A DNA stretch of 64,000 nucleotides, from contig NZ_PHQX01000001.1 of assembly GCF_002803515.1 (NCBI RefSeq), positions 1,922,001-1,986,000 on the forward strand, read 5' to 3'. Made by a program: the position numbers and the translations under genes. The notes under the pieces are model-generated. The model worked only from the letters and a program-made list of their open reading frames with translations, made no database searches and had not been told where the DNA came from. This stretch comes from Stenotrophomonas lactitubi. GTDB taxonomy: Bacteria > Pseudomonadota > Gammaproteobacteria > Xanthomonadales > Xanthomonadaceae. This document shows, piece by piece, positions 33,570-43,475 of the stretch. Position 1 is the stretch's first letter; the number at the start of each line of letters is the position of its first letter.

Positions 33570-34203
33570 ACCCACGATACTCCCAGTGGAACCGTCACCG
33601 ATCGTCTACGTGATCGACGACGATGCTTCGGTGCGTGCGGCGCTGGAAGACCTGCTGGCCTCGATGGGCCTGCAGGTACGGGCCTTCGCCTCGACCGGCG
33701 AATTTCTTGCGCAAGCGCTGGAGGATGCCCCGGCCTGCCTGGTGCTGGACGTGCGCATGCCGGGCCAGAGCGGACTGGATTTCCATCGCACCATGGCCAG
33801 CCATGGCCTGCACCTGCCGGTGGTGTTCATCACCGGGCACGGCGACATCGCCATGGGTGTCAATGCAATCAAGGAAGGCGCCATCGAATTCCTGACCAAG
33901 CCCTTCCGTGACCAGGAACTGCTGGATGCCATCCACAAAGGCATCGAGATCGATCGCCAGCGACGCCGCGAGGGCGACCTGCTGGGCGCATTGCAGCAAC
34001 GCTGGGACACCTTGAACACCGGCGAGCGCGAGGTGGTCGACGGCGTGGTGCGAGGTCGCCTGAACAAGCAGATCGCCGCTGACCTTGGGGTCAGCGAGAT
34101 CACGGTGAAGGTGCGACGTGCGCAGGTGATGCGCAAGATGGGCGCGCGCACGCTGGTGGACCTGGTGCGCATGTACGATCGGCTGCAGGCGGGCCTCGCC
34201 TGA
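33562..34203 (+). CDS. FixJ-family response regulator
   Basis: A 213-residue regulator. The receiver domain has the acid pocket VIDDD and phospho-acceptor Asp63 in LVLDVRMPGQSGLDF, Thr in FITGHGD and Lys in FLTKPF. A LuxR-type helix-turn-helix is at the C-terminus (LNKQIAADLGVSEITVKVRRAQVMRKM). It is the clear partner of the kinase upstream. Targets are unknown. Confidence 0.94.
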   Translation: MRKPTILPVEPSPIVYVIDDDASVRAALEDLLASMGLQVRAFASTGEFLAQALEDAPACLVLDVRMPGQSGLDFHRTMASHGLHLPVVFITGHGDIAMGVNAIKEGAIEFLTKPFRDQELLDAIHKGIEIDRQRRREGDLLGALQQRWDTLNTGEREVVDGVVRGRLNKQIAADLGVSEITVKVRRAQVMRKMGARTLVDLVRMYDRLQAGLA

Positions 34204-34225
34204 ACCTTGCTTGCCTGATCCTGGC

Positions 34226-34618
34226 TTACTCCGGGTCGGGCAAGCTGTAGGCCAGACGGTAGTCGTGACGGCCATCGCTGATGGTGATCTGCAGCGTGCC
34301 GCTCAACCCGAGCAGTCCGTCCGTGCCTGAGTCCGGCACAACCACTACGCTCAGGCTCGGTGTGCCGCGCGTCATCACGCCGGTGTGCTGCAGCGTAAAC
34401 GCGCCCTGGCGTCCGGCCAGCGTGGCGGTCACCCGCTCCATCGCCACGTAGCCCGCTGAACCCTGCACCGCGCTGCGGAATGCCAGCATCTGGCCAACGC
34501 TGATACCCTGCAGGTCGCCATGGAAGATCTTGTCGATTGACATCACCCCGATCGGGCCGTTATTGCCGCCGATCGGCAACAGCGTGACCTCGAACGTACC
34601 AGTTGCTTCGCCCTGCAT
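34226..34618 (-). CDS. DUF3224 protein
   Basis: A 130-residue soluble beta-barrel-like protein beginning MQGEATGTFEVTLLP, the usual start of DUF3224. The core GFTLQHTGVM-like segment (here GAFTLQHTGVMTRG) and GTLQITISDGRHDYRLAYSLP at the C-terminus match the family. The function is unknown. The frame is open to 34705 upstream, but the family-like N-terminus and an AGGGAG site support 34618. Confidence 0.85.
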   Translation of the reverse strand: MQGEATGTFEVTLLPIGGNNGPIGVMSIDKIFHGDLQGISVGQMLAFRSAVQGSAGYVAMERVTATLAGRQGAFTLQHTGVMTRGTPSLSVVVVPDSGTDGLLGLSGTLQITISDGRHDYRLAYSLPDPE

Positions 34619-34647
34619 CCTGCTCTCCCTTGTCGATTGGCTTGATG

Positions 34648-35082
34648 CTACCGCTTGGTCGCCAGCACGATCACACCGGCGACCACCAAGCCGATCCCGC
34701 TCCATTCACGCAGGCTCGGCCGTTCACCCAACAGGAGGTAGGCCAGCACGATGACCAGTACCACGCTGAACTTGTCGACCACCGCAACCTTGGCCAGTTC
34801 GCCACTCTTCAGCGCGCGGAAATAAAACAGCCACGATGCACCTGTGGCCAGCGCAGACAGCATCAGGAACAACTGGGTGCGACCCGGCAGCAGCAACGGG
34901 TTGGACCATTTTCCGCTGAGTACAACCAATGGCAGGACTACTGCAGCGACTACCAGGGTGCGGATCGCCATCGCCAGATCCGAGTCGACATCCCTGACCC
35001 CGGCTTTGACGAACAAGGCTGTCAGCGCCGCAAACAGTGCTGACAACGTGGCCCATACCAGCCATTGCGGAATGTTCTGCAT
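34648..35082 (-). CDS. EamA-type small transporter
   Basis: A 144-residue membrane protein with five hydrophobic helices, that is, one EamA (DUF6-like) half instead of the two of full-length drug/metabolite transporters. The C-terminal helix pair reads FSVVLVIVLAYLLLGERPSLREWSGIGLVVAGVIVLA, the EamA signature. It probably acts as a dimer. The start at 35082 follows AGGAGTGG; an ATG at 35100 is possible. Confidence 0.85.
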   Translation of the reverse strand: MQNIPQWLVWATLSALFAALTALFVKAGVRDVDSDLAMAIRTLVVAAVVLPLVVLSGKWSNPLLLPGRTQLFLMLSALATGASWLFYFRALKSGELAKVAVVDKFSVVLVIVLAYLLLGERPSLREWSGIGLVVAGVIVLATKR

Positions 35083-35168
35083 GCCACTCCACTCCTGCAT
35101 TAGAGGGTCGACATCCGCAACGCTACTCCCATCACCGGGTTCCGCAAGCACCCAGTCGCTGGCCGCAA

Positions 35169-36341
35169 TCAGGCGCCTTGCAGGCGCCGCTGCAACCGCG
35201 TATCCATCAGCCCCACAATCAGCAGCACAGCGCTGGTCAACCAGCCGGCTGCGAGCAAGTGCGTATGCGGCAGGACCACGCCCAGCACGACCAACGCCGC
35301 TGCCCCCAGCAGATGCGAGCGCGGCACGTGGCCGTAGACCGCCCGCTTGTACAGCGCGCTGCCCAGCAGGTAGATCAATGGTCCCGCCGCCAGCATCGCG
35401 GCATACGGCAGGGTCACCACCGCTTCCGGTTCGTCCATCACCAGGTCATTGCCGACGGCGGTGGCGATGATGCCGGCGATCAGCAGCGCGTGCACGTAGT
35501 GGAAATAGGCGCCGATGCGGCCCGGGTCGTCGGAACGGGTGATGGTGTCGGTGGCGTCCCGGCTGGAGATGCCGAAGTACAGCCACCACATCGCGAGCGT
35601 ACCGGCAAAGGTCGCCAGCACCGCCGAAACCACCTCTCCACTCCAGTGTTCCACCTCGCTCAGCACGCCGCCGGTTGCCAGCAGCGTCTCACCCAATGCG
35701 ACGATCACGAACAGCTGGCAGCGCTCGGCCAGATGCCCGCCTTCGATGGTCCACTCGCGGGTACGCGAACGGCCAAGGCCGGGAAACGCGAAGCCGAACA
35801 TCGGCGAGATGTATTCGCAGGCGACGGCCAGTGCCCACAGTGCCAGCCGCGCATTGCCCTCGACCGCTGCACCGGCCAGCCAGAAACAGGCCGAAACGCT
35901 GACCCAGGCCAGCATGCGCCTGAAATTGGCGGCCAGCGGGTGCGCGCGCCCTACTTCCAGCAGGACGAACAGCGTCCGCCCCACCTGCATCGTGGCGTAG
36001 GCGCCGGCGAATATCCACGCGCGTCCGGCAAAGGCTTCGGGGATGGACGAAGACATCAGCAACGCCAGCAGCATCGTGACGAACAGCAGGCCGCGGATGC
36101 GCGGCGCCTCCGGGTCGAACCAGTTGCTGACCCAGCACGCGTACTGCCAGCCGAGCCAGACCGCAAACCACAGCACCAGCGTCTGCAGCACGCCCAGCAG
36201 GCCCAGGTGGTGCAGCAGGTGGTGGCTGAGCTGGGTGACGGCGAACACGTAGACCAGGTCGAAGAACAGTTCTTCGTAGGTCACCCGCGCATGATGGCCG
36301 TCGCGACGACGCAGGGCAGGAAGACGGGGTGATGCCGGCAT
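35169..36341 (-). CDS. Low temperature requirement protein A (LtrA) family
   Basis: A 390-residue polytopic protein with about ten hydrophobic segments. The N-terminus RVTYEELFFDLVYVFAVTQLSHHLL and the mid-protein RCQLFVIVALGETLLATGG are diagnostic of LtrA. The family was linked to growth at low temperature in Listeria, but its activity is unknown. A long frame extends upstream through other genes; the ATG at 36341 gives the usual family length. Confidence 0.9.
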   Translation of the reverse strand: MPASPRLPALRRRDGHHARVTYEELFFDLVYVFAVTQLSHHLLHHLGLLGVLQTLVLWFAVWLGWQYACWVSNWFDPEAPRIRGLLFVTMLLALLMSSSIPEAFAGRAWIFAGAYATMQVGRTLFVLLEVGRAHPLAANFRRMLAWVSVSACFWLAGAAVEGNARLALWALAVACEYISPMFGFAFPGLGRSRTREWTIEGGHLAERCQLFVIVALGETLLATGGVLSEVEHWSGEVVSAVLATFAGTLAMWWLYFGISSRDATDTITRSDDPGRIGAYFHYVHALLIAGIIATAVGNDLVMDEPEAVVTLPYAAMLAAGPLIYLLGSALYKRAVYGHVPRSHLLGAAALVVLGVVLPHTHLLAAGWLTSAVLLIVGLMDTRLQRRLQGA

Positions 36342-36355
36342 CGCGGATCCTCGCT

Positions 36356-36628
36356 TCAGCGGCCCAGCCGCCAGAAAATGACACCGGCCACCAGCGCCGG
36401 AACGGCAAACACCAGCAGCAGGATCGGCAGCTCCTCGCGCACCGCATAGCCCGCCCGGCTGACCCCCACCCACATGTTCGCCACCGACACCAGCAGCCAG
36501 GTGCCGATGAAGGCCAACAGCGCCGTGGGCAGCTGCGAGCTGCCGGTGCTCCAGAGCCTGCCGAACAGGGCGAAGACGCCCAGCAGCAGGAACCCGCCGA
36601 CGATCACCAGAAGCACGTGCATGGTCAC
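36356..36628 (-). CDS. Small membrane protein of unknown function
   Basis: A 90-residue protein with three hydrophobic segments (LLVIVGGFLLLGVFALFG, ALLAFIGTWLLVSVANMWVGV, LLLVFAVPALVAGVIFW). I recognise no family. It is 14 bases upstream of ltrA on the same strand and is probably cotranscribed. An ATG two codons later is an equally good start. Confidence 0.72.
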   Translation of the reverse strand: MTMHVLLVIVGGFLLLGVFALFGRLWSTGSSQLPTALLAFIGTWLLVSVANMWVGVSRAGYAVREELPILLLVFAVPALVAGVIFWRLGR

Positions 36629-36742
36629 TCTCCCCGATGGCTGCCCTGCAGCCTATCTGCAGCCGAGTGTGCGCGGCAGAGGGTGATCGTGGATTCACTT
36701 TCCGGCGGCCACGAACAATCCCCCGTGGCACACCCGATAGCA

Positions 36743-36761
36743 AATGCGAACAGTTCCCATT
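36743..36761. promoter_or_regulatory. Fur-like box ahead of the fecIRA-like operon
   Basis: AATGCGAA (36743-36750), CAG, TTCCCATT (36754-36761): a 19-base imperfect palindrome close to the Fur consensus AATGAGAAT-type inverted repeat. A TACTAT (-10-like) follows at 36762-36767, so repressor binding would block the promoter. It lies 70 bases before the sigma factor start. Confidence 0.6.
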
Positions 36762-36830
36762 ACTATCGTGGCACCGCGCAGGGCTGGCCTTGCGTGGCCC
36801 CGCCCCTTCCCGCCTGCGCCGCTTTCCCGG

Positions 36831-37364
36831 ATGTCCACCCCACCGCACTCCCCACCACCTGCGCTGCCGCTGGTGTCCTCGCTGGTGCGCCACTACGAGG
36901 ATCTGGTGGATTACCTGCGCCGTCGCTTCGCCTCCCCCGGGCTGGCCCGCGAGGTGGTGCACGATGTCTGCATCCGCCTGCTGGAACGCCCCGCCCCGGC
37001 CGATGTGCGGCAACCGATGGCGCTTCTGCGGCGGATGGCGCATGACGCCGCGGTTGATCGTTGCCGTGCCGAAGACCTGCGCCGCCAGTGGGTGGAACCC
37101 CGTGCCGAACTGCCCGATGCCGCCTGCGAAGGCGCCGGCCCGGCCAGGCAGGCCGTTGCCACGCAGGAACTGGCTCGGCTGGTCGAGGTCATCCATGCGA
37201 TGCCCTGTCGCCGCCGCCAGGTGTTCATCCTGCACAAGATCCATGACGTGCCGCAGGCGGCGGTTGCGCGGCGCATGGGCATCGGCCTGAAGGCCGTCGA
37301 GCGGCATCTGCGGTTGGCGATGCTCGATTGCCGGCATTCGCTGGATGTGCGGGCGCTGACGTGA
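36831..37364 (+). CDS. FecI-like ECF sigma factor
   Basis: A 177-residue ECF sigma factor of the iron-starvation (FecI) type. Region 2 has LVRHYEDLVDYLRRRFASPGLAREVVHDVCIRLLE. Region 4 has FILHKIHDVPQAAVARRMGIGLKAVERHLRLAMLDC. It is expected to direct transcription of the TonB receptor gene downstream when the ligand is bound. The ATG at 36831 (MSTPPHS) was chosen since the extension from 36744 contains the region just after the Fur-like box. It overlaps fecR by four bases (GTGA). Confidence 0.9.
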   Translation: MSTPPHSPPPALPLVSSLVRHYEDLVDYLRRRFASPGLAREVVHDVCIRLLERPAPADVRQPMALLRRMAHDAAVDRCRAEDLRRQWVEPRAELPDAACEGAGPARQAVATQELARLVEVIHAMPCRRRQVFILHKIHDVPQAAVARRMGIGLKAVERHLRLAMLDCRHSLDVRALT

Positions 37365-38221
37365 CAGCACCACGCCGCCCGCGCACGCCACGCCCGGACA
37401 AGACCGGCGCGCCTTCGCCTGATCGTGTGCTGGAACAACATCGGGACACTCTCAAGGCATTGTTTCCGGTGCCCGGTCCGGCACAACTGTACCGGCCTCA
37501 TCGCAGCCGGCGGATCGGCGGCGCCGTGCTCGGGCTGCTGCTGGTGGCTGGACTGGGCGGGCTTTACGCCTTCGATCCCGGCTGGCAACAGGGCGATTAC
37601 CAGACGGCCATCGGCGAGCGCCGCAGCGTGCTGCTGGGCGATGGCAGCCGTATCGAACTGGATGCAGACAGCCATCTGCAGGTGCGCAACCACCTGCGTT
37701 CGCGCCGCACGGTGCTGGTTTCCGGGCGCGCCCGCTTCGAGGTGGCGCCGTCGCACTGGCGTCGGTTCCAGGTCGATGCCGGACCGGTGCAGGTGCGCAA
37801 CTACGGCACGGTATTCGATGTGGATCGACGCGGTGACCGCAGTGAAGTCCGCCTGTGGCGCGGCAAGGTCGGCGTGCGCGTGGCTGGCCGCGATGGCGAG
37901 CAGCGCCTGCACCCTGGCCAGCAACTGCTGGCAGGGACGGGCCCGGTCCAGCAACCGCAGCCGATCGCCGCCGGCAGCGGAGAATGGACCGAGGGCCGGC
38001 TGCAGTTCGCGCAGACCCCGCTGGGCGAAGTGGTACGCAGCCTGCAGCGCTATCACCGCGGCGCAATCGTACTGGACGAACCCGGTCTGGCCACGCTGCA
38101 GGTTTCGGGCGTGTTCGATGGTGACCATGCCGCCACCGCGCTGGCGCTGCTGCCGGAGATCCTGCCGGTCGCCGTCCACCCCCGCGACGATGGCAGCGTC
38201 CACATCTCCGCACGCCACTGA
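37361..38221 (+). CDS. FecR-family anti-sigma/signal transducer
   Basis: A 286-residue single-pass membrane protein. A cytoplasmic N-terminus of about 55 residues is followed by one transmembrane helix (IGGAVLGLLLVAGLGGLYAF). The periplasmic FecR domain has TAIGERRSVLLGDGSRIELDADSHLQV and a C-terminal STN-binding region. It relays ligand binding at the receptor to the sigma factor. It starts with GTG overlapping the sigma stop. The usual anti-sigma N-terminal domain (FecR_N, about 80 residues) seems short here. Confidence 0.88.
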   Translation: MTAPRRPRTPRPDKTGAPSPDRVLEQHRDTLKALFPVPGPAQLYRPHRSRRIGGAVLGLLLVAGLGGLYAFDPGWQQGDYQTAIGERRSVLLGDGSRIELDADSHLQVRNHLRSRRTVLVSGRARFEVAPSHWRRFQVDAGPVQVRNYGTVFDVDRRGDRSEVRLWRGKVGVRVAGRDGEQRLHPGQQLLAGTGPVQQPQPIAAGSGEWTEGRLQFAQTPLGEVVRSLQRYHRGAIVLDEPGLATLQVSGVFDGDHAATALALLPEILPVAVHPRDDGSVHISARH

Positions 38222-38291
38222 ATTCCGCACCGAGGGTGGGTTGTGGCCCCGCTCATCCGGCTGCTGCTTGAACCCCTCTGAAGGACCCCGC

Positions 38292-40718
38292 ATGACCCGC
38301 ATTGCCCTGCCCACCGCCCTGCGCCGCCTGACGCCTGCCCTGCTGGCCGTCAGCCTGTGCGCCGCCCTTCCGGTGGCGGCGCAGTCCACCCCCGCGACGG
38401 TGGACGTCCATCTTCCGGCAGCCCCGCTGCAGCAGTCGCTCAATGCGATGGCCAGGCAGAGCGGCATCCAGCTGCTGTTCGCTGCGGACAGCGTTGCCGG
38501 CCGCCAGGCACCAGCGCTGGACGGCCGCTACGCCCCACGCGAGGCGCTGCAACGGCTGATTGCCGGCCAAGGCCTGGACGTCGAGGAACGCTCGCCGGGT
38601 GTGTTCGTGATCCGCAGTGCGGTCGCAACCGCGAAGCCGGCGGCAAAAGCGGACAGCCCGCGCACCGCAGCAGCGCCGGCAGCCGCGACCTCGCTCGGCA
38701 GAGTGACCGTGTCGGCGTCCACCGCGCGCATGCCGCAGGGCGAGACCGCCATGCCCAACACCATCACCGTGCTCACCCGTGAGGATATCCAGCAGCAGCT
38801 GGCACTGGGCTCGGATGTGTCGCGCGTGCTGTCCTCGCAGATCCCGGCATTCGCCCCGGCACGCGAGAAGATGTCCAACTATGGCGAAAGCATGCGCGGG
38901 CGCGGCATCCTCTACATGGTCGACGGCGTGCCACAGTCCACGCCGCTGCGCGACGGCTCGCGTGACTCGCACACCATCGATCCGGCGATGATCGAACGCA
39001 TCGAAGTGATCCACGGCGCCAACGCGCTGCAGGGTATCGGCGGCACCGGTGGCATCGTCAACATCATCACCCGCAGCGCGCCGAGCGAGCCGGGTGCTTT
39101 CCTGCTGGACAGCAACCTCTCACTCACTGCCGCCTCGCCGGGCCGCCGCGATGATGATGGCCAGCGTGCTTCGGCACTGGTGGGTATCCGCGGCGAACAG
39201 TTCGACCTCGTTGCCGGCCTGGCCCATGAGCGGCAGGGCCTGTACTACGATGGCGACGGCCGTGCGATCGGCACCAATGCGCAGGGCGAACTGATGGATT
39301 CGACCTCGACCAACATCTTCGCCAAGCTTGGCTGGAACATCGCCGAAGGCCAGCGCCTGCAGTTGATGGCCAACCGCTACGAACTGCGCGGCCTGGACAA
39401 CTACCTGCCCGTGGATGGCAACTTCCGTACCGGTCGCCCGGCCACGTCGGTGCCCGGCGATACGCCGCTCGATCCGCCAATGAACCGCTCACGCTCGCTG
39501 ACCCTGGACTACAGCAATGCCGATCTGTTCGGCGGCCAGTTCCTGGCGCAGGCGTTCGCGGTTGATTTTGAAGGGCGTTACGGTGCCAGCCAGTGGGACC
39601 CGTGGGGCAACACGGGTGCCAACGCCGCCTGGGACCAGACCCAGAACGAGTCGGACAAGCGCGGCTTCAAGCTGACCCAGAGCTGGCGTCGCATCGGCGA
39701 CACGTCGCTGGACGTCACCCTGGGCCTGGATGGCCTGCGCGACCGCACCCACCAGGTATTGTTGGCCAGCGGCCTGAACTGGGTACCGCTGACGACCTAC
39801 CAGAGCCTTTCCCCGTTGTTGCAGTTGCAGTGGTGGCCCACCGACCACGTCATGCTGTCCGCTGGCCTGCGTTACGAAAAGGGCGAACTGGAAGTGGGCG
39901 ACTACACCACCCTGCCCCGCTACGGCGCACGCAAGGTGGCCGGTGGCAAACCGACGATGAGCGAGACGCTGCCCAATTTCGGCGCGGTCTGGTACATCAA
40001 CGATCGCCTCAACGCCTACGCATCGTATTCGGAAGGCTACACCGTGGCCGACGTCGGCCGCGTGCTGCGCGCGATCAACCGCGATGGCCAGCGCGTGGAC
40101 AACCTGGTGGACCTGTCGCCGGTGGTGTCGGACAACCGCGAGATCGGGCTGGAATATGACGATGGTCGCTTCAGCGGCGACATCGCGTACTACACGTCCG
40201 AATCCAAGCTGGGTTCGGTACTGGTCTATGACGCCGGCATCGATGCCTACAACGTGCAGCGCCAGGCTACGCGGGTGGAAGGCTTCGAGACCAACCTGCG
40301 CCTGCGCCTGGGCGACAGCCGCCTCGGCCTGGGCTACGCCCGCGCCAATGGCCGCTACGACGCCAATCTGGATGGCCGACTGGAAAGCGACCTGGCGGGC
40401 GTCAACATCGCCCCGAACCGGCTGACCGCGTTCTGGGAACAGAGCTGGACCTCACAGCTCAGCACCCGCCTGCAGGCCAGCCATGCCTTCGATCGCGACT
40501 TCGACCTGCGCGGCGTGCCGGTGGCCAGTTTCAAGGGCTACACCACGTTCGATCTGGTCGCCCGCTATGCGCTGGACAACAGCAGTTTCACCCTGGGCGT
40601 GCAGAACCTCGCCAACAAGCAGTACATCACCTACTACTCGCAGACCACGCCATCCAATCCCAGCTATTTTGCCGGGCGCGGACGTGTGCTGACGCTGGGG
40701 TGGCAGTACCGCTACTGA
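38292..40718 (+). CDS. FecA-like TonB receptor with STN signalling domain
   Basis: An 808-residue outer membrane transducer. A signal peptide ends near AALPVAAQS. The STN domain follows (residues ~35-115: VHLPAAPLQQSLNAMARQSGIQLLF, LDGRYAPREALQRLIAGQGL). The plug has GRGILYMVDGVPQSTPLRDG and HGANALQGIGGTGGIVNIITR; the barrel ends in an aromatic residue (LGWQYRY). The STN domain identifies it as a signalling receptor for the FecI/FecR pair just upstream. The ligand is unknown; the receptor family includes ferric citrate and siderophore receptors. Confidence 0.93.
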   Translation: MTRIALPTALRRLTPALLAVSLCAALPVAAQSTPATVDVHLPAAPLQQSLNAMARQSGIQLLFAADSVAGRQAPALDGRYAPREALQRLIAGQGLDVEERSPGVFVIRSAVATAKPAAKADSPRTAAAPAAATSLGRVTVSASTARMPQGETAMPNTITVLTREDIQQQLALGSDVSRVLSSQIPAFAPAREKMSNYGESMRGRGILYMVDGVPQSTPLRDGSRDSHTIDPAMIERIEVIHGANALQGIGGTGGIVNIITRSAPSEPGAFLLDSNLSLTAASPGRRDDDGQRASALVGIRGEQFDLVAGLAHERQGLYYDGDGRAIGTNAQGELMDSTSTNIFAKLGWNIAEGQRLQLMANRYELRGLDNYLPVDGNFRTGRPATSVPGDTPLDPPMNRSRSLTLDYSNADLFGGQFLAQAFAVDFEGRYGASQWDPWGNTGANAAWDQTQNESDKRGFKLTQSWRRIGDTSLDVTLGLDGLRDRTHQVLLASGLNWVPLTTYQSLSPLLQLQWWPTDHVMLSAGLRYEKGELEVGDYTTLPRYGARKVAGGKPTMSETLPNFGAVWYINDRLNAYASYSEGYTVADVGRVLRAINRDGQRVDNLVDLSPVVSDNREIGLEYDDGRFSGDIAYYTSESKLGSVLVYDAGIDAYNVQRQATRVEGFETNLRLRLGDSRLGLGYARANGRYDANLDGRLESDLAGVNIAPNRLTAFWEQSWTSQLSTRLQASHAFDRDFDLRGVPVASFKGYTTFDLVARYALDNSSFTLGVQNLANKQYITYYSQTTPSNPSYFAGRGRVLTLGWQYRY

Positions 40719-40764
40719 GGCATGCCGCCCTTATGGGTGCCATGAAATCTATGCGTGACGCGAC

Positions 40765-41682
<918 letters not shown>

Positions 41683-41686
41683 TCCT

Positions 41687-41746
41687 GTAGCCGAGCCGAT
41701 GCTCGGCTTGCCGGCCGAAAGCAGCCGAGCGTGGGCTCGGCTCTAC
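41687..41746. repeat. Pair of SMAG palindromes in inverted orientation
   Basis: GTAG-CCGAGC-CGAT-GCTCGG at the left and CCGAGCGTGGGCTCGG-CTCTAC at the right form two hairpins, and the two can also pair with each other. They sit between blaL1 and the convergent DUF411 gene and can end transcription from both sides. Confidence 0.8.
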
Positions 41747-41798
41747 ACAGGCCGCGTGGAAGGGTGCCGGTCAGACCGACCGGCACCGCCACTGACTG

Positions 41799-42353
41799 TC
41801 AGCCTCCCTGCCCGTGCTGTGCGAAGGGCTGGGTGCTGCCATCGGCCAGCACCAGCTCTACGGTATACGGCTGCACATAGCCATCAGGCATTTCCATGCC
41901 CGGAGATCCGGCCGGCATCCCCGGCAGCACCAGGCCACGCGCCGTCGGCCGTTCCTTCAGCAGGCGCTTGATGTCGCTGGCAGGAATATGGCCTTCCACC
42001 ACATAGCCACCGATCTCGGCGGTATGGCAGGACGCCTTGCCGGCCGGTACGCCGAGGCGCTGCTTGACCGGATGCATGTCATCGGTGTCGCGTATCTCAA
42101 CCGGGAAGCCTGCGGCTTTCAGGTGGTCGGCCCACACGCCACAGCAACCACAACTGGCCGTCTTGTGGACGATCGCCAGCGGCAGTTCCGGATCGATCGT
42201 CGCCTCAGCCATCACTGCGGCTGCCGAGGCGGTTGCGGCTGCGGCTGCGGTTGCCGTGGCGGACGAGGACACGGCTTCTTCAGAGGCGCGCGCGCAGGCG
42301 GTGCCAAGCAGAACGGTGGTAAGCAACAGGCTCAGGGAAAGCGTGCGGTTCAT
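41799..42353 (-). CDS. DUF411 metal-binding lipoprotein
   Basis: A 184-residue protein with a lipoprotein signal (LLLTTVLLGTAC, Cys about residue 20). An Ala/Thr/Ser linker is followed by the DUF411 domain with VHKTASCGCCGVWADHLKAAGF and GKASCHTAEIGGYVVEGHIPA, containing the CGCC and CH ligand pairs. DUF411 proteins bind copper or related soft metals in the periplasm and accompany copper-resistance genes. It follows copL by 122 bases containing two hairpins. Confidence 0.9.
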   Translation of the reverse strand: MNRTLSLSLLLTTVLLGTACARASEEAVSSSATATAAAAATASAAAVMAEATIDPELPLAIVHKTASCGCCGVWADHLKAAGFPVEIRDTDDMHPVKQRLGVPAGKASCHTAEIGGYVVEGHIPASDIKRLLKERPTARGLVLPGMPAGSPGMEMPDGYVQPYTVELVLADGSTQPFAQHGQGG

Positions 42354-42376
42354 ATGTCAGGTTGTCCTTTGCAATC

Positions 42377-42420
42377 GCAGGCGCGAGCGCCTGCCACCCA
42401 CACGACGGATTCGCGTGGGT
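42377..42420 (-). promoter_or_regulatory. Tandem hairpins between copL and DUF411
   Basis: In transcript order: ACCCAC/GTGGGT (42420-42396, 13-base loop) and then GCAGGCGC/GCGCCTGC (42394-42377, two-base loop), 24 bases before the DUF411 ATG. AAAGGA follows as the ribosome binding site. Consistent with attenuation or partial termination. Confidence 0.45.
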
Positions 42421-42475
42421 CAGGTAAATGAGGGGGGGTACTGCAGGACGGCAGGCACGCAATGCCTGCGCGCGA

Positions 42476-42829
42476 TCAGGCGATCGGCGGACGGATCAGG
42501 TGCGGCAGCGCAGGCGCGGGATGACCGGGTCGCAGCGCCTCGCCGGGCACTGCACGTCGCGGCGATGCAGCAACGCTTGCCGCCGACGGCAGCATGGCCA
42601 CACTGGCCGGCACGCATTCGCAACCCTCGCTGCTGCACGCGCCTGCGTCCCGTTCATCGCAGCAGGCGGGCGCGGCAGAGATTGCAGTGTTGGCGCTCTC
42701 GTGGGGCGCACCGCAATGACCATCGCTGGCCTGACCGTTGATGCCGCCCGAGGCAAGCGCCAGCGCCGGTGCATTCAGCACCAGGGTCAGGAGCAGCATC
42801 AGTCGCAGCAGCAGGCCGGATATATCCAC
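42476..42829 (-). CDS. copL: CopL-family metal-binding regulatory protein
   Basis: A 117-residue exported protein with an N-terminal signal-like helix (LLLRLMLLLTLVLNAPALALA). The mature part is rich in His and Cys: DGHCGAPHES, APACCDERDAGACSSEGCECVP. It ends in Pro/Ala-rich sequence. In Xanthomonas, CopL lies ahead of copAB and is needed for their copper induction. Here the next gene is DUF411, not copA. Confidence 0.83.
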   Translation of the reverse strand: MDISGLLLRLMLLLTLVLNAPALALASGGINGQASDGHCGAPHESANTAISAAPACCDERDAGACSSEGCECVPASVAMLPSAASVAASPRRAVPGEALRPGHPAPALPHLIRPPIA

Positions 42830-42909
42830 GGGCTGATGATAGCCGACGCACGAGGCACCCGTCGCCGCTGCCTGGTGTCATCATGGATGACGTTCATTGG
42901 AGCATTTCC

Positions 42910-43344
42910 ATGTCTGCCCGCTGCGCCCCTGCCGCCCTCCTGCTGTCTGCGTTGCTGAGCTTTCCGGTCATGGCAGGCGAACGCCAATGGACCGTGCTGT
43001 CCAGCGGCGATGCTGACTTCACCCATGAGCGCTGGCAGGTGAGCGCGACGCGGTTGCATACGCTGCCCGCCTTCGACCCGGCGCGCGCCGAGCCGCCGCT
43101 GTCGGTACATCAAGCGACGGCGGCAGCGCTGGCCCACGCACGCCAGCGTTATCTCAGCGATGACTTCGTGGTCTCCGAGGTCAGCCTGCAGCGCTTCACC
43201 GCCGGCGCGGCGCCGCCTGCCGAAGACGCAGCGCGCGGCTGGGTGTACCTGGTCAGCCTCGACTACAACGCCAAGGGCTGGACCCAGATGGTTCCTGTGT
43301 TGCTGGATGGTAGCATCGTGCTGAGCGACAACGAGAAACCTTAG
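42910..43344 (+). CDS. Secreted protein of unknown function
   Basis: A 144-residue protein with signal peptide MSARCAPAALLLSALLSFPVMAGE. The mature part holds HQATAAALAHARQRYLSDDFVVSEVSLQRF and a C-terminal strand pair ending VPVLLDGSIVLSDNEKP. I recognise no family; the shape recalls small PepSY-like or NTF2-like periplasmic domains, without firm support. The ATG at 42910 directly precedes the signal peptide; an upstream in-frame ATG at 42883 would add nine residues. Confidence 0.75.
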   Translation: MSARCAPAALLLSALLSFPVMAGERQWTVLSSGDADFTHERWQVSATRLHTLPAFDPARAEPPLSVHQATAAALAHARQRYLSDDFVVSEVSLQRFTAGAAPPAEDAARGWVYLVSLDYNAKGWTQMVPVLLDGSIVLSDNEKP

Positions 43345-43475
43345 GGGCGGTACCCGCCGGCCTGATCGGCTGGCTGACCCGTCCCGGACTTGCGCGGTGC
43401 ACCGGTCTGTGGCGATATGGCGGTCGCGCCCGCGCCCCTAGGCTCGGGCCTCCTCCAGGACACGGAATTGTCTCG

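Noticed and set aside
35037..36332. 431-codon frame on the plus strand across ltrA
   Set aside because: Antisense to the LtrA-family gene, with low-complexity composition.
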